64,000 nucleotides of DNA from JAVJUV01 sp040220415 (GTDB lineage Bacteria; Pseudomonadota; Alphaproteobacteria; Rhodobacterales; Rhodobacteraceae): positions 3,820-67,819 of the forward strand of contig JAVJUV010000025.1 in assembly GCA_040220415.1 (NCBI GenBank), given 5' to 3'. The notes under the pieces are model-generated. The model saw nothing but the letters and a program-made list of their open reading frames with translations. It was not told the origin of the DNA and searched no databases. Of this stretch, positions 50,266-58,966 are shown piece by piece; position 1 is the first letter of the stretch; each line of letters opens with the position of its first letter. The position numbers were made by a program, and so were the translations under genes.

Positions 50266-50832
50266 CTAGAATGGCGCCCGTTTGCCGGTCCGGTACAATC
50301 GCTCGATCAGGCCTGCATCGACGAACGATCGCAGATTTGCGCCGCCATACATAAACCCAAAGACCTTGCACCCAGCGGTAAAGACCACGATCGTCGTGCT
50401 GCTGCCATCCGCGAAGTCGACCCGAGCAACGATGTGGTAGACGTTGCTGCCGGTGACAAGCGGCCGTTCGGCCAGTCGCGCCTCGAAGGCCTTTGTGCCG
50501 CCCTGATGTTCACCGCGCTTCCCCGCCATCAGCCGGAAGTACTCATAAAGAGCCAGGCGTTTGATTTCGGAATTCTGACCCCAATCCGCCCACGCCCGTT
50601 TGAAATTGTAGTTGCCGAATTGCTCTATATCGATATTGGCCAGAAAATATGCAAACAAAGACTCCCGATCGCTGCGGTTGATGTCCAATAACTCGCTGAG
50701 ACCGGTCTTTAAGCACTTCTCGATACTGCGGGGAATATCTGCCTTAACGTATGCGCCATCGGCTTTGGCCTGCGTGTGTACCATTCCGGACAACACGAGG
50801 AAGACGGAGAAGACGGTCAGGATGCGCAGCAT
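50266..50832 (-). CDS. MlaC/Ttg2D-like periplasmic protein
   Basis: The 188-residue product has a signal peptide (MLRILTVFSVFLVLSGMVHTQAKA). The rest resembles the MlaC lipid-binding family: an IDIEQFGNYNFKRAWADW-type segment where family members have DFxxxxxxxLGxxW, then a YEYFRLMAGKR helix, then beta-strands VYHIVARVDFADGSSTTIVVFTAGCKVFGFMYGGANLRSFV. MlaC shuttles phospholipids between outer and inner membrane. It is a single gene here, without mlaFEDB. The assignment is by pattern, with moderate confidence; it could be a distant relative with another ligand. Confidence 0.55.
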   Translation of the reverse strand: MLRILTVFSVFLVLSGMVHTQAKADGAYVKADIPRSIEKCLKTGLSELLDINRSDRESLFAYFLANIDIEQFGNYNFKRAWADWGQNSEIKRLALYEYFRLMAGKRGEHQGGTKAFEARLAERPLVTGSNVYHIVARVDFADGSSTTIVVFTAGCKVFGFMYGGANLRSFVDAGLIERLYRTGKRAPF

Positions 50833-51079
50833 ATCTTTACCTTTCCAAAAGCTTCATAAAAAACGCGACACACGACCAACGCCGCTTAATCCCCTAGTAG
50901 TCTTCCCGAGCGATGGTTCCCGAATCCGAATGCCACGGCCGATAAGTCCAGGATAGACTTGGGATGGCGATCCCGCCAGTTTTGGGCATTTGAGTGAAGA
51001 CTTTTCACAAGCATCGACCTAGAGGCTGATCAAAGACGCGTCCGACGTCGTCACGCCGGCTCCTGGCTCAGAGCGGCGT

Positions 51080-51178
51080 TCCGCTGCCATATGTAGGAAC
51101 GTCCGCTTCACCATCGCCGATGTCGATCAGTCCAACGGTGTTATCCACGTCGTCGATGGCGTGCTCGTGCCGCGGTAG
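51080..51178 (+). pseudogene. Fasciclin (FAS1) domain C-terminal remnant
   Basis: In the plus frame ending with TAG at 51176-51178 the last residues read VRFTIADVDQSNGVIHVVDG followed by VLVPR. The VDxSNGVIHVxDxVLxP pattern is the H2 box and end of FAS1 domains of adhesion-like proteins. Upstream the frame lacks the rest of the domain, so this is a decayed tail. The remainder of 50833-51375 holds no other recognisable feature. Confidence 0.5.
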
Positions 51179-51375
51179 GCTGCGTTGGCGAAAGTCATGC
51201 CCGGTGGGACGGGCTGAAATAGAGAAATGTTATCAACCAACCCGTAATGCGAAGACTTGAGCCGGCTTCGACGGGCTATGGTCGCGTCCCAAATGATTTG
51301 CCTGCATGAAATGGCTCGAGGCGGGAGCTTCACTCCCGCCTCGAGCATCGAACCACCATCAACGTTTGATTGAGG

Positions 51376-52179
51376 CTACTTATCTGTCGAACTGTCTGAG
51401 TCGACTTCGCTGCCGCTCTGCGAAGTCTCGTCGGTCGTTTCACTTGATTTGACTTCTTGCCCGGCTGCCTTCTTTTCACCCTTGCTGTGACTATCCGCGC
51501 TGGATGTGGCTTCCTCGGCTTTCTTCTCGTCGTGTTCGGCCTGCTTTTCCGCCTTTGCGTCGGCTTGCTCGTCTTTCTTTGCTTCCTGTTCGGTCTGTTT
51601 TTCCGCCTTTACGGCATCCAGCTTGGCTTTCTTTGCGTCTTTCTCGGCCTGCTTCGCTTCACGCTCAGCCTGCTTTGCCGCCTTCGCGGCAGCCTGCTCG
51701 GCCTTCTTCGCGTCCCTTGCGGTCTGCTTCGCTTCGCGTTCAGCCTGCTTGGCCGCCTTCGCAGCAGCCTGCTCGGCCTTCTTCGCGTCCCTTGCGGCCT
51801 GCTTCGCCTCGCGTTCGGCCTGCTTGGCCACCTTCGTGGCAGCCTGCTCGGCTTTCTTCGCGTCCCTTGCGGCCTGCTTCGCCTCGCGTTCGGCCTGCTT
51901 CGCGACCTTTGCGAAATCTTCTTTCTCGGTATTTGCGATGGGTTTCGCGTCAGGCGTGTCACCCGCCGACGAATGCTGCTTTTGCTTTTGGAAAGCCTTC
52001 GATTCCGATGCGCCGCCATTGCGTGCCGCGCTCTTCGCTAGAGCAGTTCCGGAATTGTGACAGAAGTTCAATCCAAGAAAATTGCTACACCGAGCTTCAC
52101 TGCCGGCGAACGCAATTCCCGGAGCGTTGGCGACAAGAGTCGCCACAACAATACTCATTACCAGTTTCATAACTCTCAC
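51376..52179 (-). CDS. Exported lysine/alanine/glutamate-rich repeat protein
   Basis: The 267-residue product has a signal peptide (MRVMKLVMSIVVATLVANAPGIAFA), two cysteines soon after cleavage (EARCSNFLGLNFCHNSG) and then about 120 residues of near-perfect 25-residue units based on AKQAEREAKQAARDAKKAEQ. The C-terminal 60 residues are acidic and serine-rich (SETTDETSQSGSEVDSDSS). The repeat region should be a long charged single helix or coiled coil, like the middle of TolA. Function unknown; a periplasmic spacer, metal or polyanion binder is possible. The frame on the opposite strand is an artefact of the repeat composition. Confidence 0.7.
   Translation of the reverse strand: MRVMKLVMSIVVATLVANAPGIAFAGSEARCSNFLGLNFCHNSGTALAKSAARNGGASESKAFQKQKQHSSAGDTPDAKPIANTEKEDFAKVAKQAEREAKQAARDAKKAEQAATKVAKQAEREAKQAARDAKKAEQAAAKAAKQAEREAKQTARDAKKAEQAAAKAAKQAEREAKQAEKDAKKAKLDAVKAEKQTEQEAKKDEQADAKAEKQAEHDEKKAEEATSSADSHSKGEKKAAGQEVKSSETTDETSQSGSEVDSDSSTDK
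51610..51915. repeat. 75-bp in-frame tandem repeats, about four copies
   Basis: The string CCTGCTCGGC recurs at 51693, 51768 and 51843, exactly 75 bp apart, and a fourth, more diverged copy lies toward 51610. Each unit encodes 25 residues of the lysine-rich helix. Units differ at scattered third positions and a few codons, so they are not very recent copies. Confidence 0.75.
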
Positions 52180-52601
52180 TCACTAACATACTCGTTTACT
52201 AAGCCTACGGTACTTTGGTCGACGGCTTCACATTGCCAACGCACACCATGTTGGCCAGTCATACTGAGCAGCCTAAAGAGCCATAAGTATGACTTAAGGT
52301 GGCCGTTTCTCTAACTTTCCACGTCCTTTTTGAAGGCGTGGAGCTCATTGAGAGATTGGAGCTTAGAGAAAGCGGCACCGAGCAACCATTGGTCCGACTG
52401 GCAAACGGGAAACGGACTTGGTGTCGGCCGCTCCGATCAATCACATCAGCGCCAGCGGTAAATCGGGTCGGCGGCTGAGATCGACTGCATCGAGGCCGCC
52501 ATCCGTCCCCAGTCGAAAAGCCGAAGTGTCTGAATTTGCCCTGGTTGTCGCAAGAAAGATTTCGGCGCAAGAATGCGAAAATCAATCAAGAACGATCCAA
52601 G
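52180..52601. other. Gene-poor stretch
   Basis: Between the lysine-rich repeat gene and the next small gene I find no credible coding sequence, repeat or RNA. The promoter of the repeat gene should lie near 52180-52260. Confidence 0.5.
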
Positions 52602-52841
52602 CTATCCGGTTTTCTTGGCGCGCGGCTTCTTTCGCTTTGTGTCTTGCGTTGCCGCTTCAGCTTCGACAGCGACGCTCGCCTCTCTCTCAAGCCGGGCCTT
52701 GCGAAGGCGCGCGGTCTTGGTGTCCGACTTCGCCGTTTCCTCTTTCTGGATTTCCCGCACAACGCGGGTAGTCTTGTCCATCAGCGTTTCCGCTCGAGGA
52801 GCGGGAGGCTTGAACAAGGTCGTCTTTGTATGCCTGGTCAC
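52602..52841 (-). CDS. Small basic conserved hypothetical protein
   Basis: A GTG at 52839-52841 preceded by AAGGAG 6 bp upstream gives 79 residues starting VTRHTKTTLFKPPAPRAETL and ending in a very basic tail (DTKRKKPRAKKTG). The centre, TTRVVREIQKEETAKSDTKTARLRKARLEREA, is predicted helical. The strong SD supports a real gene. No known domain; the basic tail could bind nucleic acid. Confidence 0.6.
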   Translation of the reverse strand: MTRHTKTTLFKPPAPRAETLMDKTTRVVREIQKEETAKSDTKTARLRKARLEREASVAVEAEAATQDTKRKKPRAKKTG

Positions 52842-52970
52842 GACGCAATCTCCTTGGTCTACGTGTTTTGGTCGTTGGGCCGGAGATACCGGGTCCCGGA
52901 GCACCGGATGTGCCATTCGCTTTCCTTGCCTACAGCATCGGACTGCGGCGGTTCTTGCGAGTCCACTTGC

Positions 52971-53243
52971 TCAAAAGGCTGCGGATGAAGTGCCACACGC
53001 GTGTGCCTGCTTGAACCCGGCAGATTTCGCAGCCATTAGAAAAGAATTGCGGGCGGCGCGAACCGTCACCAGGCAATTCATTGCTGCATCGATTTGAGCG
53101 AGCGCAAAATCTCTTTTTTGGTCGGCAACCGGCCACTTTTCGCGGAGCCAATAGCAAGCCTGCTCGATCGTTGTGAATTTCTTCGTCTTACCTTCCGGTG
53201 AAACGACAAACGTCATAGGGTTTCCCCAATTGATTTCCATCAA
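52971..53243 (-). CDS. DUF982 domain protein
   Basis: The 90-residue protein has the DUF982 pattern: FTTIEQACYWLREKWPV near 23-38, then ALAQIDAAMNCL, then RNSFLMAAKSAGF. These short proteins are frequent in Rhizobiales and Rhodobacterales and have no assigned function. Start could be either of two adjacent Met codons (MMEINWG). Confidence 0.7.
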   Translation of the reverse strand: MMEINWGNPMTFVVSPEGKTKKFTTIEQACYWLREKWPVADQKRDFALAQIDAAMNCLVTVRAARNSFLMAAKSAGFKQAHACGTSSAAF

Positions 53244-53360
53244 GTTACTTTACCCTGGAATCTTCCGATGGCAGCCTCCAAAGAGCGGAGGGCCATTTCA
53301 GTCTGGCAGAGGGGAGCAGCGCGCTGGCCGCTCCCGACCACATGTTCATGTCGACAAGGC

Positions 53361-53567
53361 TTACGCCAGTGCGATATTTATCGCAGATTCGCGACCGTCG
53401 CGGCCACTCTCAAGGTCGAACGTGACGGCTTGTCCATCGTCCAGTTGATTGAGGCCTGCCCGTTCAAGGGCAGAAATATGTAGAAAGACGTCCTTCGATC
53501 CATGCTCGGGAGCGATGAAACCGAAACCTTTCTGAGAGTTGAACCATTTCACGGTGCCATTGGCCAT
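53361..53567 (-). CDS. cspA: Cold-shock family protein
   Basis: The 68-residue protein is a single cold-shock domain: ANGTVKWFNSQKGFGFIAPE contains RNP1 (KGFGFI) and KDVFLHISALERAG contains RNP2 (VFLHIS). It binds single-stranded nucleic acid and acts as an RNA chaperone. The ATG at 53565-53567 is the family-standard start; an upstream in-frame ATG adds 11 unconserved residues. An AT-rich leader of several hundred bases lies upstream (53568-53903), as is usual for csp mRNA. Confidence 0.92.
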   Translation of the reverse strand: MANGTVKWFNSQKGFGFIAPEHGSKDVFLHISALERAGLNQLDDGQAVTFDLESGRDGRESAINIALA

Positions 53568-53903
53568 CGTGATGTCTCCTGTTCTATTTGCCATCCACAA
53601 TTCGCAATGGCCCGGCTCAGTGTCTTCTAAAGATCATCTGAGGCCGCTAGGAAACAGAAGGTCGTGAAAGATGCTTTGCTTTATGTATATGGGTGCTTGT
53701 CTGCCGCATTACAATGTCCCCGTTATCGCTTAACGTAGCATCGATTATTGCCGGAAATGCCGCGATGGATGGCTCGATCGCCTTCCAATTGGCCTCCAGT
53801 CCTGATCCCTTCCGCCTCAACCTGAGCTTGCCATCTCAAGTTTTCTGAGCGCACAGATCGGACGTTCACACGTTCGGCAATCAAGCCGCCGCAGAACAAC
53901 ATA

Positions 53904-53937
53904 CCATCCCCATCCGCGAAACGACGGATGGGGATGG
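53904..53937 (-). terminator. Strong hairpin terminator after groEL
   Basis: Perfect 13-bp arms, CCATCCCCATCCG and CGGATGGGGATGG, with an 8-nt loop lie about 40 bp past the groEL stop on the minus strand. TATGTTGTT follows. The rest of 53568-53977 has no gene. Confidence 0.7.
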
Positions 53938-53977
53938 CGTGAGGCGTGGCCCGCTTTTCCGCAAACTGCGGACCTGT

Positions 53978-55633
53978 TTACATCATGCCGCCCATTCCGC
54001 CCATGCCACCCATTCCAGACATGTCGGACATGCTGCCACCGGCGCCTGCCTTATCTGGTCTGTCGGCCACCATGGCTTCGGTAGTGATCAGCAGTCCCGC
54101 GATCGAGGCCGCATCTTCCAACGCGACTCTGACGACTTTTGTGGGGTCAATGATGCCCGCTTTCAACATATCGACGTATTCCTCGGACTGGGCATCAAAG
54201 CCAAAGCTCTTGCTTTGGTTTTCGAGGACCTTGCCAGCCACGACCGACCCGTCGACGCCGGCGTTCTGGGCAATCTGACGGAGCGGCGCCTGGATCGCCC
54301 GCTGGACGATCTTGATGCCTGCATCCTGGTCGGAGTTGTCGCCTTTCAGTTCGGCAAGGACCTTCCCGCCGTGGACCAGCGCCGCACCACCACCCGGGAC
54401 AACTCCCTCGGCCACTGCAGCGCGCGTGGCGTTCAGCGCATCATCGATCCGGTCCTTGCGCTCCCTGACCTCGGTCTCCGTGGCCCCTCCGACGCGGATG
54501 ACGGCAATGCCACCGGCCAGCTTGGCCAGGCGTTCCTGCAATTTTTCCTTGTCGTAATCGGAAGTAGTATCCTCGATCTGCGTTCTGATCTGACCAACCC
54601 GCGCCTCGATCTCTGGCTTTTCGCCGGCGCCGTCGATGACAGTGGTATTGTCCTTGTTTATCGAAACCCGACGGGCGCTACCCAGCATGTCGATCGTTAC
54701 CTTTTCCAGTTTCATCCCGAGGTCTTCGGAAATCAGCTGACCGCCAGTCACAATTGCCAGGTCCTGCATCATCACCTTGCGACGATCGCCAAATCCCGGA
54801 GCCTTTACGGCAGCGACTTTCAGCCCGCCACGCAGCTTGTTGACCACAAGTGTTGCAAGGGCCTCGCCTTCAATGTCCTCAGCGACGATCAGCAACGGCT
54901 TGTCGGACTGGATGACCGCTTCGAGCAGGGGCACGAGAGCCTGCATCGACGAGAGCTTCTTTTCGTGCAGCAGGATCAGGCAGTCTTCCATCTCGACCGA
55001 CATCTTGTCGGCATTTGTGACGAAATACGGGCTCAGATAGCCGCGGTCGAACTGCATGCCTTCGACAACTTCGAGCTCGGTTTCCAGTCCCTTGTTTTCT
55101 TCGACCGTAATGACGCCGTCGTTGCCGACCTTTTTCATCGCTTCGGCGATCTGAAGTCCGATCGCTGTTTCGCCGTTGGCGGAAATGGCACCGACCTTTG
55201 CAATCTCGTCACTGTCGCCGACTGGGCGGGACATCGCCTTGATTTCAGTGACAACTGCAGCGACAGCCTTGTCGATACCGCGCTTGAGATCCATCGGGTT
55301 CATACCCGCCGCGACCGACTTCATGCCTTCCTTTACGATGGCCTGGGCCAGAACCGTCGCGGTCGTGGTCCCGTCGCCGGCTTCGTCATTGGTGCGGGAT
55401 GCGACTTCGCGGACCATCTGGGCGCCCATGTTCTCGAACTTGTCTGTCAGTTCGATTTCCTTCGCGACGGTAACACCATCCTTGGTGATCCGCGGCGAGC
55501 CGTAGGACTTGTCAATAATCACGTTGCGGCCCTTGGGGCCGAGTGTCACCCTGACCGCGTTGGCAAGGGTGTCGATGCCTTTCATCATGCGGTCACGTGC
55601 TTCTGTGCCGAACCGGACGTCTTTGGCAGCCAT
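53978..55633 (-). CDS. groEL: Chaperonin GroEL
   Basis: The 551-residue Hsp60 starts MAAKDVRFGTEARDRMMKGIDTLANAV, has the ATP-binding GDGTTTATVLA (near 86) and the signature AAVAEGVVPGGGAAL (near 404-418), and ends in the GGM-rich tail (SDMSGMGGMGGMGGMM). It forms the 14-mer folding chamber with GroES. It lies 44 bp downstream of groES under a CIRCE element. Many Rhodobacterales have more than one groEL; whether this is the main copy cannot be told here. Confidence 0.97.
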   Translation of the reverse strand: MAAKDVRFGTEARDRMMKGIDTLANAVRVTLGPKGRNVIIDKSYGSPRITKDGVTVAKEIELTDKFENMGAQMVREVASRTNDEAGDGTTTATVLAQAIVKEGMKSVAAGMNPMDLKRGIDKAVAAVVTEIKAMSRPVGDSDEIAKVGAISANGETAIGLQIAEAMKKVGNDGVITVEENKGLETELEVVEGMQFDRGYLSPYFVTNADKMSVEMEDCLILLHEKKLSSMQALVPLLEAVIQSDKPLLIVAEDIEGEALATLVVNKLRGGLKVAAVKAPGFGDRRKVMMQDLAIVTGGQLISEDLGMKLEKVTIDMLGSARRVSINKDNTTVIDGAGEKPEIEARVGQIRTQIEDTTSDYDKEKLQERLAKLAGGIAVIRVGGATETEVRERKDRIDDALNATRAAVAEGVVPGGGAALVHGGKVLAELKGDNSDQDAGIKIVQRAIQAPLRQIAQNAGVDGSVVAGKVLENQSKSFGFDAQSEEYVDMLKAGIIDPTKVVRVALEDAASIAGLLITTEAMVADRPDKAGAGGSMSDMSGMGGMGGMGGMM

Positions 55634-55677
55634 GGTGGATGCTCCTTTGAATGGTGTTACCGGAAAGTCCGAAGTGC

Positions 55678-55962
55678 TCAGGCTATGACGCCGAGCACAT
55701 CGCTTTCCTTCATGATGAGAAGATCTTCGTTATCGAGTTTGATTTCGACGCCGGACCATTTGCCGAACAAGATTCTGTCACCGGCCTTTATGTCCATGGC
55801 GATACGGTCGCCGTCCTCGTCCCGGGCACCGGAGCCAACCGAAATGACCTCGCCTTCCTGAGGTTTTTCCTTGGCGTTTTCGGGGATGATAAGCCCGCCC
55901 GAAGTCTTTTCGTCGCCTTCAATGCGACGGACCAGAACCCGGTCGTGTAGGGGGGTAAACAT
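55678..55962 (-). CDS. groES: Co-chaperonin GroES
   Basis: The 94-residue protein starts MFTPLHDRVLVRRIEGDEKTSGGLIIPENAKEKP, with the mobile loop (EGDEKTSGGLIIP), and ends DNEDLLIMKESDVLGVIA. Family length and motifs are complete. It caps the GroEL ring. First gene of the heat-shock operon. Confidence 0.96.
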   Translation of the reverse strand: MFTPLHDRVLVRRIEGDEKTSGGLIIPENAKEKPQEGEVISVGSGARDEDGDRIAMDIKAGDRILFGKWSGVEIKLDNEDLLIMKESDVLGVIA

Positions 55963-56019
55963 TGGGAACGACTCCTTCTGCGAGAGTTCCGTTAAGGAAT
56001 GGCAAATTCAGGGGAGTCT

Positions 56020-56046
56020 TTGGCACTCGCCAGACATGAGTGCCAA
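56020..56046. promoter_or_regulatory. CIRCE element (HrcA operator)
   Basis: TTGGCACTC-N9-GAGTGCCAA is a perfect 9-9-9 inverted repeat, one base per arm from the CIRCE consensus TTAGCACTC-N9-GAGTGCTAA. It ends 58 bp before the groES start, where HrcA represses groESL. Confidence 0.9.
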
Positions 56047-56194
56047 CCAACATGAAGTGGCGACTGCCGCACCAGGAAACAATACCGACAGGAAAATAAG
56101 TCAGGCGCGGGGCTATGCACAAACAGACCTCGCCAGTCGGTGGCGCGTGCGTTCCGCTGGAAGCGCGTGCTGGAGTCGGGCGAGTTCTCTACCA

Positions 56195-56679
56195 TCGCCT
56201 GCGACACGCGTTGCTGATAGTTGCGTTCGCGCTCGGGCCATGTGCTCTTGATGTAGTCGAAAACAGCGCGGATTTCCGCATCGCTCTGTACGTCTGCGAA
56301 GCCGGGCATTTCGCTTTCGCACCCGCCACCGACAATGGCGGTAGTGCCTTCCTTGACGATCCGGAACTGGACCACGTCGGGATGTTGCCATGTATGGCCG
56401 CTCTCGTCGTGCGGCGGTGCGGGAAATCGGCCGGAGGGAAGCGGCGTACGTTGGTCGGGTTGACCCCCCAGGTCCGCACCGTAGGTCCGCACCGTGGCGC
56501 GCGGCGCACTGATGAGCATAGATCTGGCGTCCTTGCGCGATGATGTCCGCCGACGCTACGGCGGTGGGTGCGATACCGGCATAATGCCAAGCAGCAAAGA
56601 CGGCGAAGTTCACACCTCCGACAACCGGACCGATCCCGACAGTATTTCGGAGAGGTCTTCCCAAGACGTCTCTCCCCAT
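56195..56679 (-). pseudogene. Decayed membrane-anchored cytochrome c
   Basis: From the ATG near 56679 a frame gives an N-terminal anchor (VVGGVNFAVFAAWHYAGI) and GRQIYAHQCAARHGAD, where the haem motif CxxCH is changed to CAARH. After a frameshift around 56470-56480 the second frame continues GADLGGQPDQRTPLPSGRF, then HTWQHPDVVQFRIVKEG and AEIRAVFDYIKSTWPERERN, typical of small cytochromes c beside copper-resistance genes. Loss of the second haem cysteine and the frameshift indicate a dead gene. Confidence 0.65.
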
Positions 56680-56766
56680 CGCTGCGGAATATGTTCTGCG
56701 TTCAGTTGAGACCACGTTGTGGCTGCGGCAATGGACATTCCCGGGAGCGATGATTACCTATGCGGA

Positions 56767-57129
56767 ATGTTCGCACGTCTCGTTACCATGCTTGCCATAC
56801 TCGCGATCACCGCGGTGACAACGGTGACCTCCGCGCATGCCGTGCGCATGAGCATGAGTTCAGGTGGCGACCATGCGGCCCATGTCGCCGACGTCATGCA
56901 CTCTCCGGTCACAGCGGAACGCGCGTGTGACGCTGGACAGCATTGTGGATCGGCCGATGCCGCGATGTGTGAGTTCGTCTGCGCTGGCCTTTCGGCCTTC
57001 CTCACCTCGCCAGGCGGTGACGCTGGGCAGGTACACGGGTCCACCAGTCACGCCTTCCCCTCCGAGGCAATCCACGTCAGCCGCGCGCCGGGATTGAACG
57101 AACGCCCTCCGAAGCTCCGTCTCCTCTGA
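56767..57129 (+). CDS. Exported Cys-rich small protein of the copper locus
   Basis: A 120-residue product from ATG 56767 with a signal peptide (MFARLVTMLAILAITAVTTVTSAHA), then Met/His residues (VRMSMSSGGDHAAHVADVMH) and a four-cysteine cluster (CDAGQHCGSADAAMCEFVC). Composition suggests periplasmic metal binding. It lies 73 bp upstream of the multicopper oxidase and is probably co-transcribed. No named family. Confidence 0.55.
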   Translation: MFARLVTMLAILAITAVTTVTSAHAVRMSMSSGGDHAAHVADVMHSPVTAERACDAGQHCGSADAAMCEFVCAGLSAFLTSPGGDAGQVHGSTSHAFPSEAIHVSRAPGLNERPPKLRLL

Positions 57130-57202
57130 TCGCGCCCGGGCCGACGCCCGCGGCGTCCCTTCGGCCTTGATGAACGGGACGCGATGTCCCGAGGAGACGA
57201 CC

Positions 57203-58690
57203 ATGAACATACTTTCACGACGCGGCTTTCTCACCGCAACTGCTGCCGCCATTGGCGCGGCACAAATGCCCCGCATCACCTTCGCGCAATCGGTGGCGTC
57301 GATCAACCTCTCCGCCACAACCCGCACGCTCGACATCGACGGGCGCGCGGCCACGGTCTTCGGTCTTTCCGGCCCCGGTGGCCAGGGACTGATCCTCGAC
57401 CCCGGCCAGAGGTTCCGGGTCGACCTGACCAACGATCTCGACGTCGGCACGATCATCCACTGGCACGGACAGATCCCGCCCAATGCGCAGGACGGCGTGC
57501 CGGATATGCCGATGCCCCTGCTCGCGCCCGGAGAGAGCCGGCCTTACGATTTCGAGGCGCGTCCGGGCACCCACTGGATGCACAGCCATGTGCCGACGCA
57601 GGAGATGCAGTTACTCGCCGCACCGCTAATCGTGCGCTCGCAGGAGGACCTGGCTGCCGATCGGCAGGAGGTCGTGATGTTCCTGCATGACTTCTCCTTC
57701 AAGACGCCTGAGGAGGTGCTTGACGAGATCAGCGGCGGCCACGGCGGCGGACACGGCGCAGGCCACGGTGGCGGTGCGCCGCAGCAGGGCATGCTCATGG
57801 GAGGCATGGGCGCGATGCAGGGCATTCATCATGGGGCCATGGGCCATGGCGCAATGGGCGGCATGCTCATGGATCTGAACGACTACGACTGGGACGCGTA
57901 TCTCGCCAACGACCGGACATTGTCGGACCCCGAGGTGGTGCAGGTGGAGCGTGGCGGGCGCATCCGGCTCCGGGTCATCAACGCCGCAGCGGCAACGGTG
58001 TTCTGGATCGACACGGGAACGGCCGCAGCGCGTCTCGTCGCAGTGGACGGCCATCCGGTGCAGCCGCTGCCGGGCAACCGGTTCGGGCTGGCGATGGGCC
58101 AGCGTCTGGACATCGAAATCGACCTGCCGAACGCGGGCGGCGCCTGGCCGATCCTTGCGCAACGCGAGGGCGCGCGGGAACGCACCGGCCTTATCCTTGC
58201 GACGCCGGGCGCGGAGGTCCGGCGCGTCGACAGCGATGCCGAGGCAGAGGCGCCTGCATTCGACACCGATCTCGCACAGGAGGCGCGCCTTATCGCGCTC
58301 GCCCCCCTGACGAACCGGCCAGTGGATCGAAGCCAGATGCTGATGCTGGGCGGCTCGATGCGACCCTATGTCTGGACGATCAACGGCGCCATCTGGGGCC
58401 AGCATCGACCGGTGATCGCGCGCGGAGGCGAGCGTGTCGTGCTATCGTTCCACAATATGTCGATGATGGGCCATCCGATGCACCTGCACGGTCATGTGTT
58501 CCAAGTGGTCGAGATCAACGGACGGCGCGTCGCCGGCGCTTTGCGCGACACTGTCTACGTGCCGCCGATTTCGATGGTGAACGTGGCGCTCGACGCCGGC
58601 GAAGCCGCACGCTGGATGCTGCACTGCCACCACATGCCGCACCTTGCGACCGGCATGATGACCGAGTTCGTGGTCACGGCTTCGGCCTGA
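57203..58690 (+). CDS. Multicopper oxidase (CopA/CueO-like), Tat-exported
   Basis: The 495-residue enzyme starts at ATG 57203 behind GAGGAG. It has a twin-arginine signal (SRRGFLTATAAAIGAA). All four copper motifs are visible: IIHWHGQIPP (near 90), HWMHSHVPTQ (near 125), HPMHLHGHVFQV (near 425) and HCHHMPHLATGMM (near 475), giving type 1 and trinuclear sites. A Met/His/Gly-rich insert (about 180-218) resembles the Cu(I)-capture region of CueO/CopA. It oxidises Cu(I) in the periplasm to lower toxicity. An in-frame start at 57167 is possible but has no SD. Confidence 0.9.
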   Translation: MNILSRRGFLTATAAAIGAAQMPRITFAQSVASINLSATTRTLDIDGRAATVFGLSGPGGQGLILDPGQRFRVDLTNDLDVGTIIHWHGQIPPNAQDGVPDMPMPLLAPGESRPYDFEARPGTHWMHSHVPTQEMQLLAAPLIVRSQEDLAADRQEVVMFLHDFSFKTPEEVLDEISGGHGGGHGAGHGGGAPQQGMLMGGMGAMQGIHHGAMGHGAMGGMLMDLNDYDWDAYLANDRTLSDPEVVQVERGGRIRLRVINAAAATVFWIDTGTAAARLVAVDGHPVQPLPGNRFGLAMGQRLDIEIDLPNAGGAWPILAQREGARERTGLILATPGAEVRRVDSDAEAEAPAFDTDLAQEARLIALAPLTNRPVDRSQMLMLGGSMRPYVWTINGAIWGQHRPVIARGGERVVLSFHNMSMMGHPMHLHGHVFQVVEINGRRVAGALRDTVYVPPISMVNVALDAGEAARWMLHCHHMPHLATGMMTEFVVTASA

Positions 58691-58825
58691 CGCAGGCGGG
58701 GGCGTTCGGACCGAGCGCCCCGACTGCCCGACGCCGATCAGTTCGGCGATGCTGTGCTGCCCGATGTTGCTGCCAGGGCCAATCACACGACGCGACTTGC
58801 AGCGTCAACACGGGAGGATAAGAAC

Positions 58826-58950
58826 ATGGACTGGAACGATATGGAACCGGAATGGGTTTCGGGATGGGGTTTGGCTGGCTGTTCGGCCTGCTGATCCTTG
58901 TTCTTGTGGTTTTGGCCATAGCCGCGCTGATCAAGTATCTTCTGAAATAG
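58826..58950 (+). pseudogene. Small membrane protein with apparent frameshift
   Basis: A strong SD (GGGAGG) precedes ATG 58826, which opens MDWNDM then stops early at 58892-58894. A second frame from ATG 58852 to TAG 58950 gives MGFGMGFGWLFGLLILVLVV and further hydrophobic residues, a single membrane helix. Joining the two by a one-base shift near 58844 makes a protein like the short Gly/Trp-rich membrane proteins common in metal-resistance loci. Either a real frameshift, a sequencing indel, or translation of the 32-residue frame alone. Confidence 0.5.
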
Positions 58951-58966
58951 GTGAAAGGACTTCCCA

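Noticed and set aside
51610..51915. Regular 75-bp repeats as a CRISPR array
   Set aside because: The units are contiguous, in frame with a coding sequence and have no unique spacers.
51504..52172. Plus-strand frames of 184 to 222 residues opposite the lysine-rich repeat gene
   Set aside because: They are Arg/Pro/Ser- or Phe/Ala/Ser-rich artefacts of the repeated codons; only the minus frame has a signal peptide and a sensible architecture.
53939..55861. A 640-residue plus-strand frame
   Set aside because: It is antisense to groEL, which is full length with its signature motifs.
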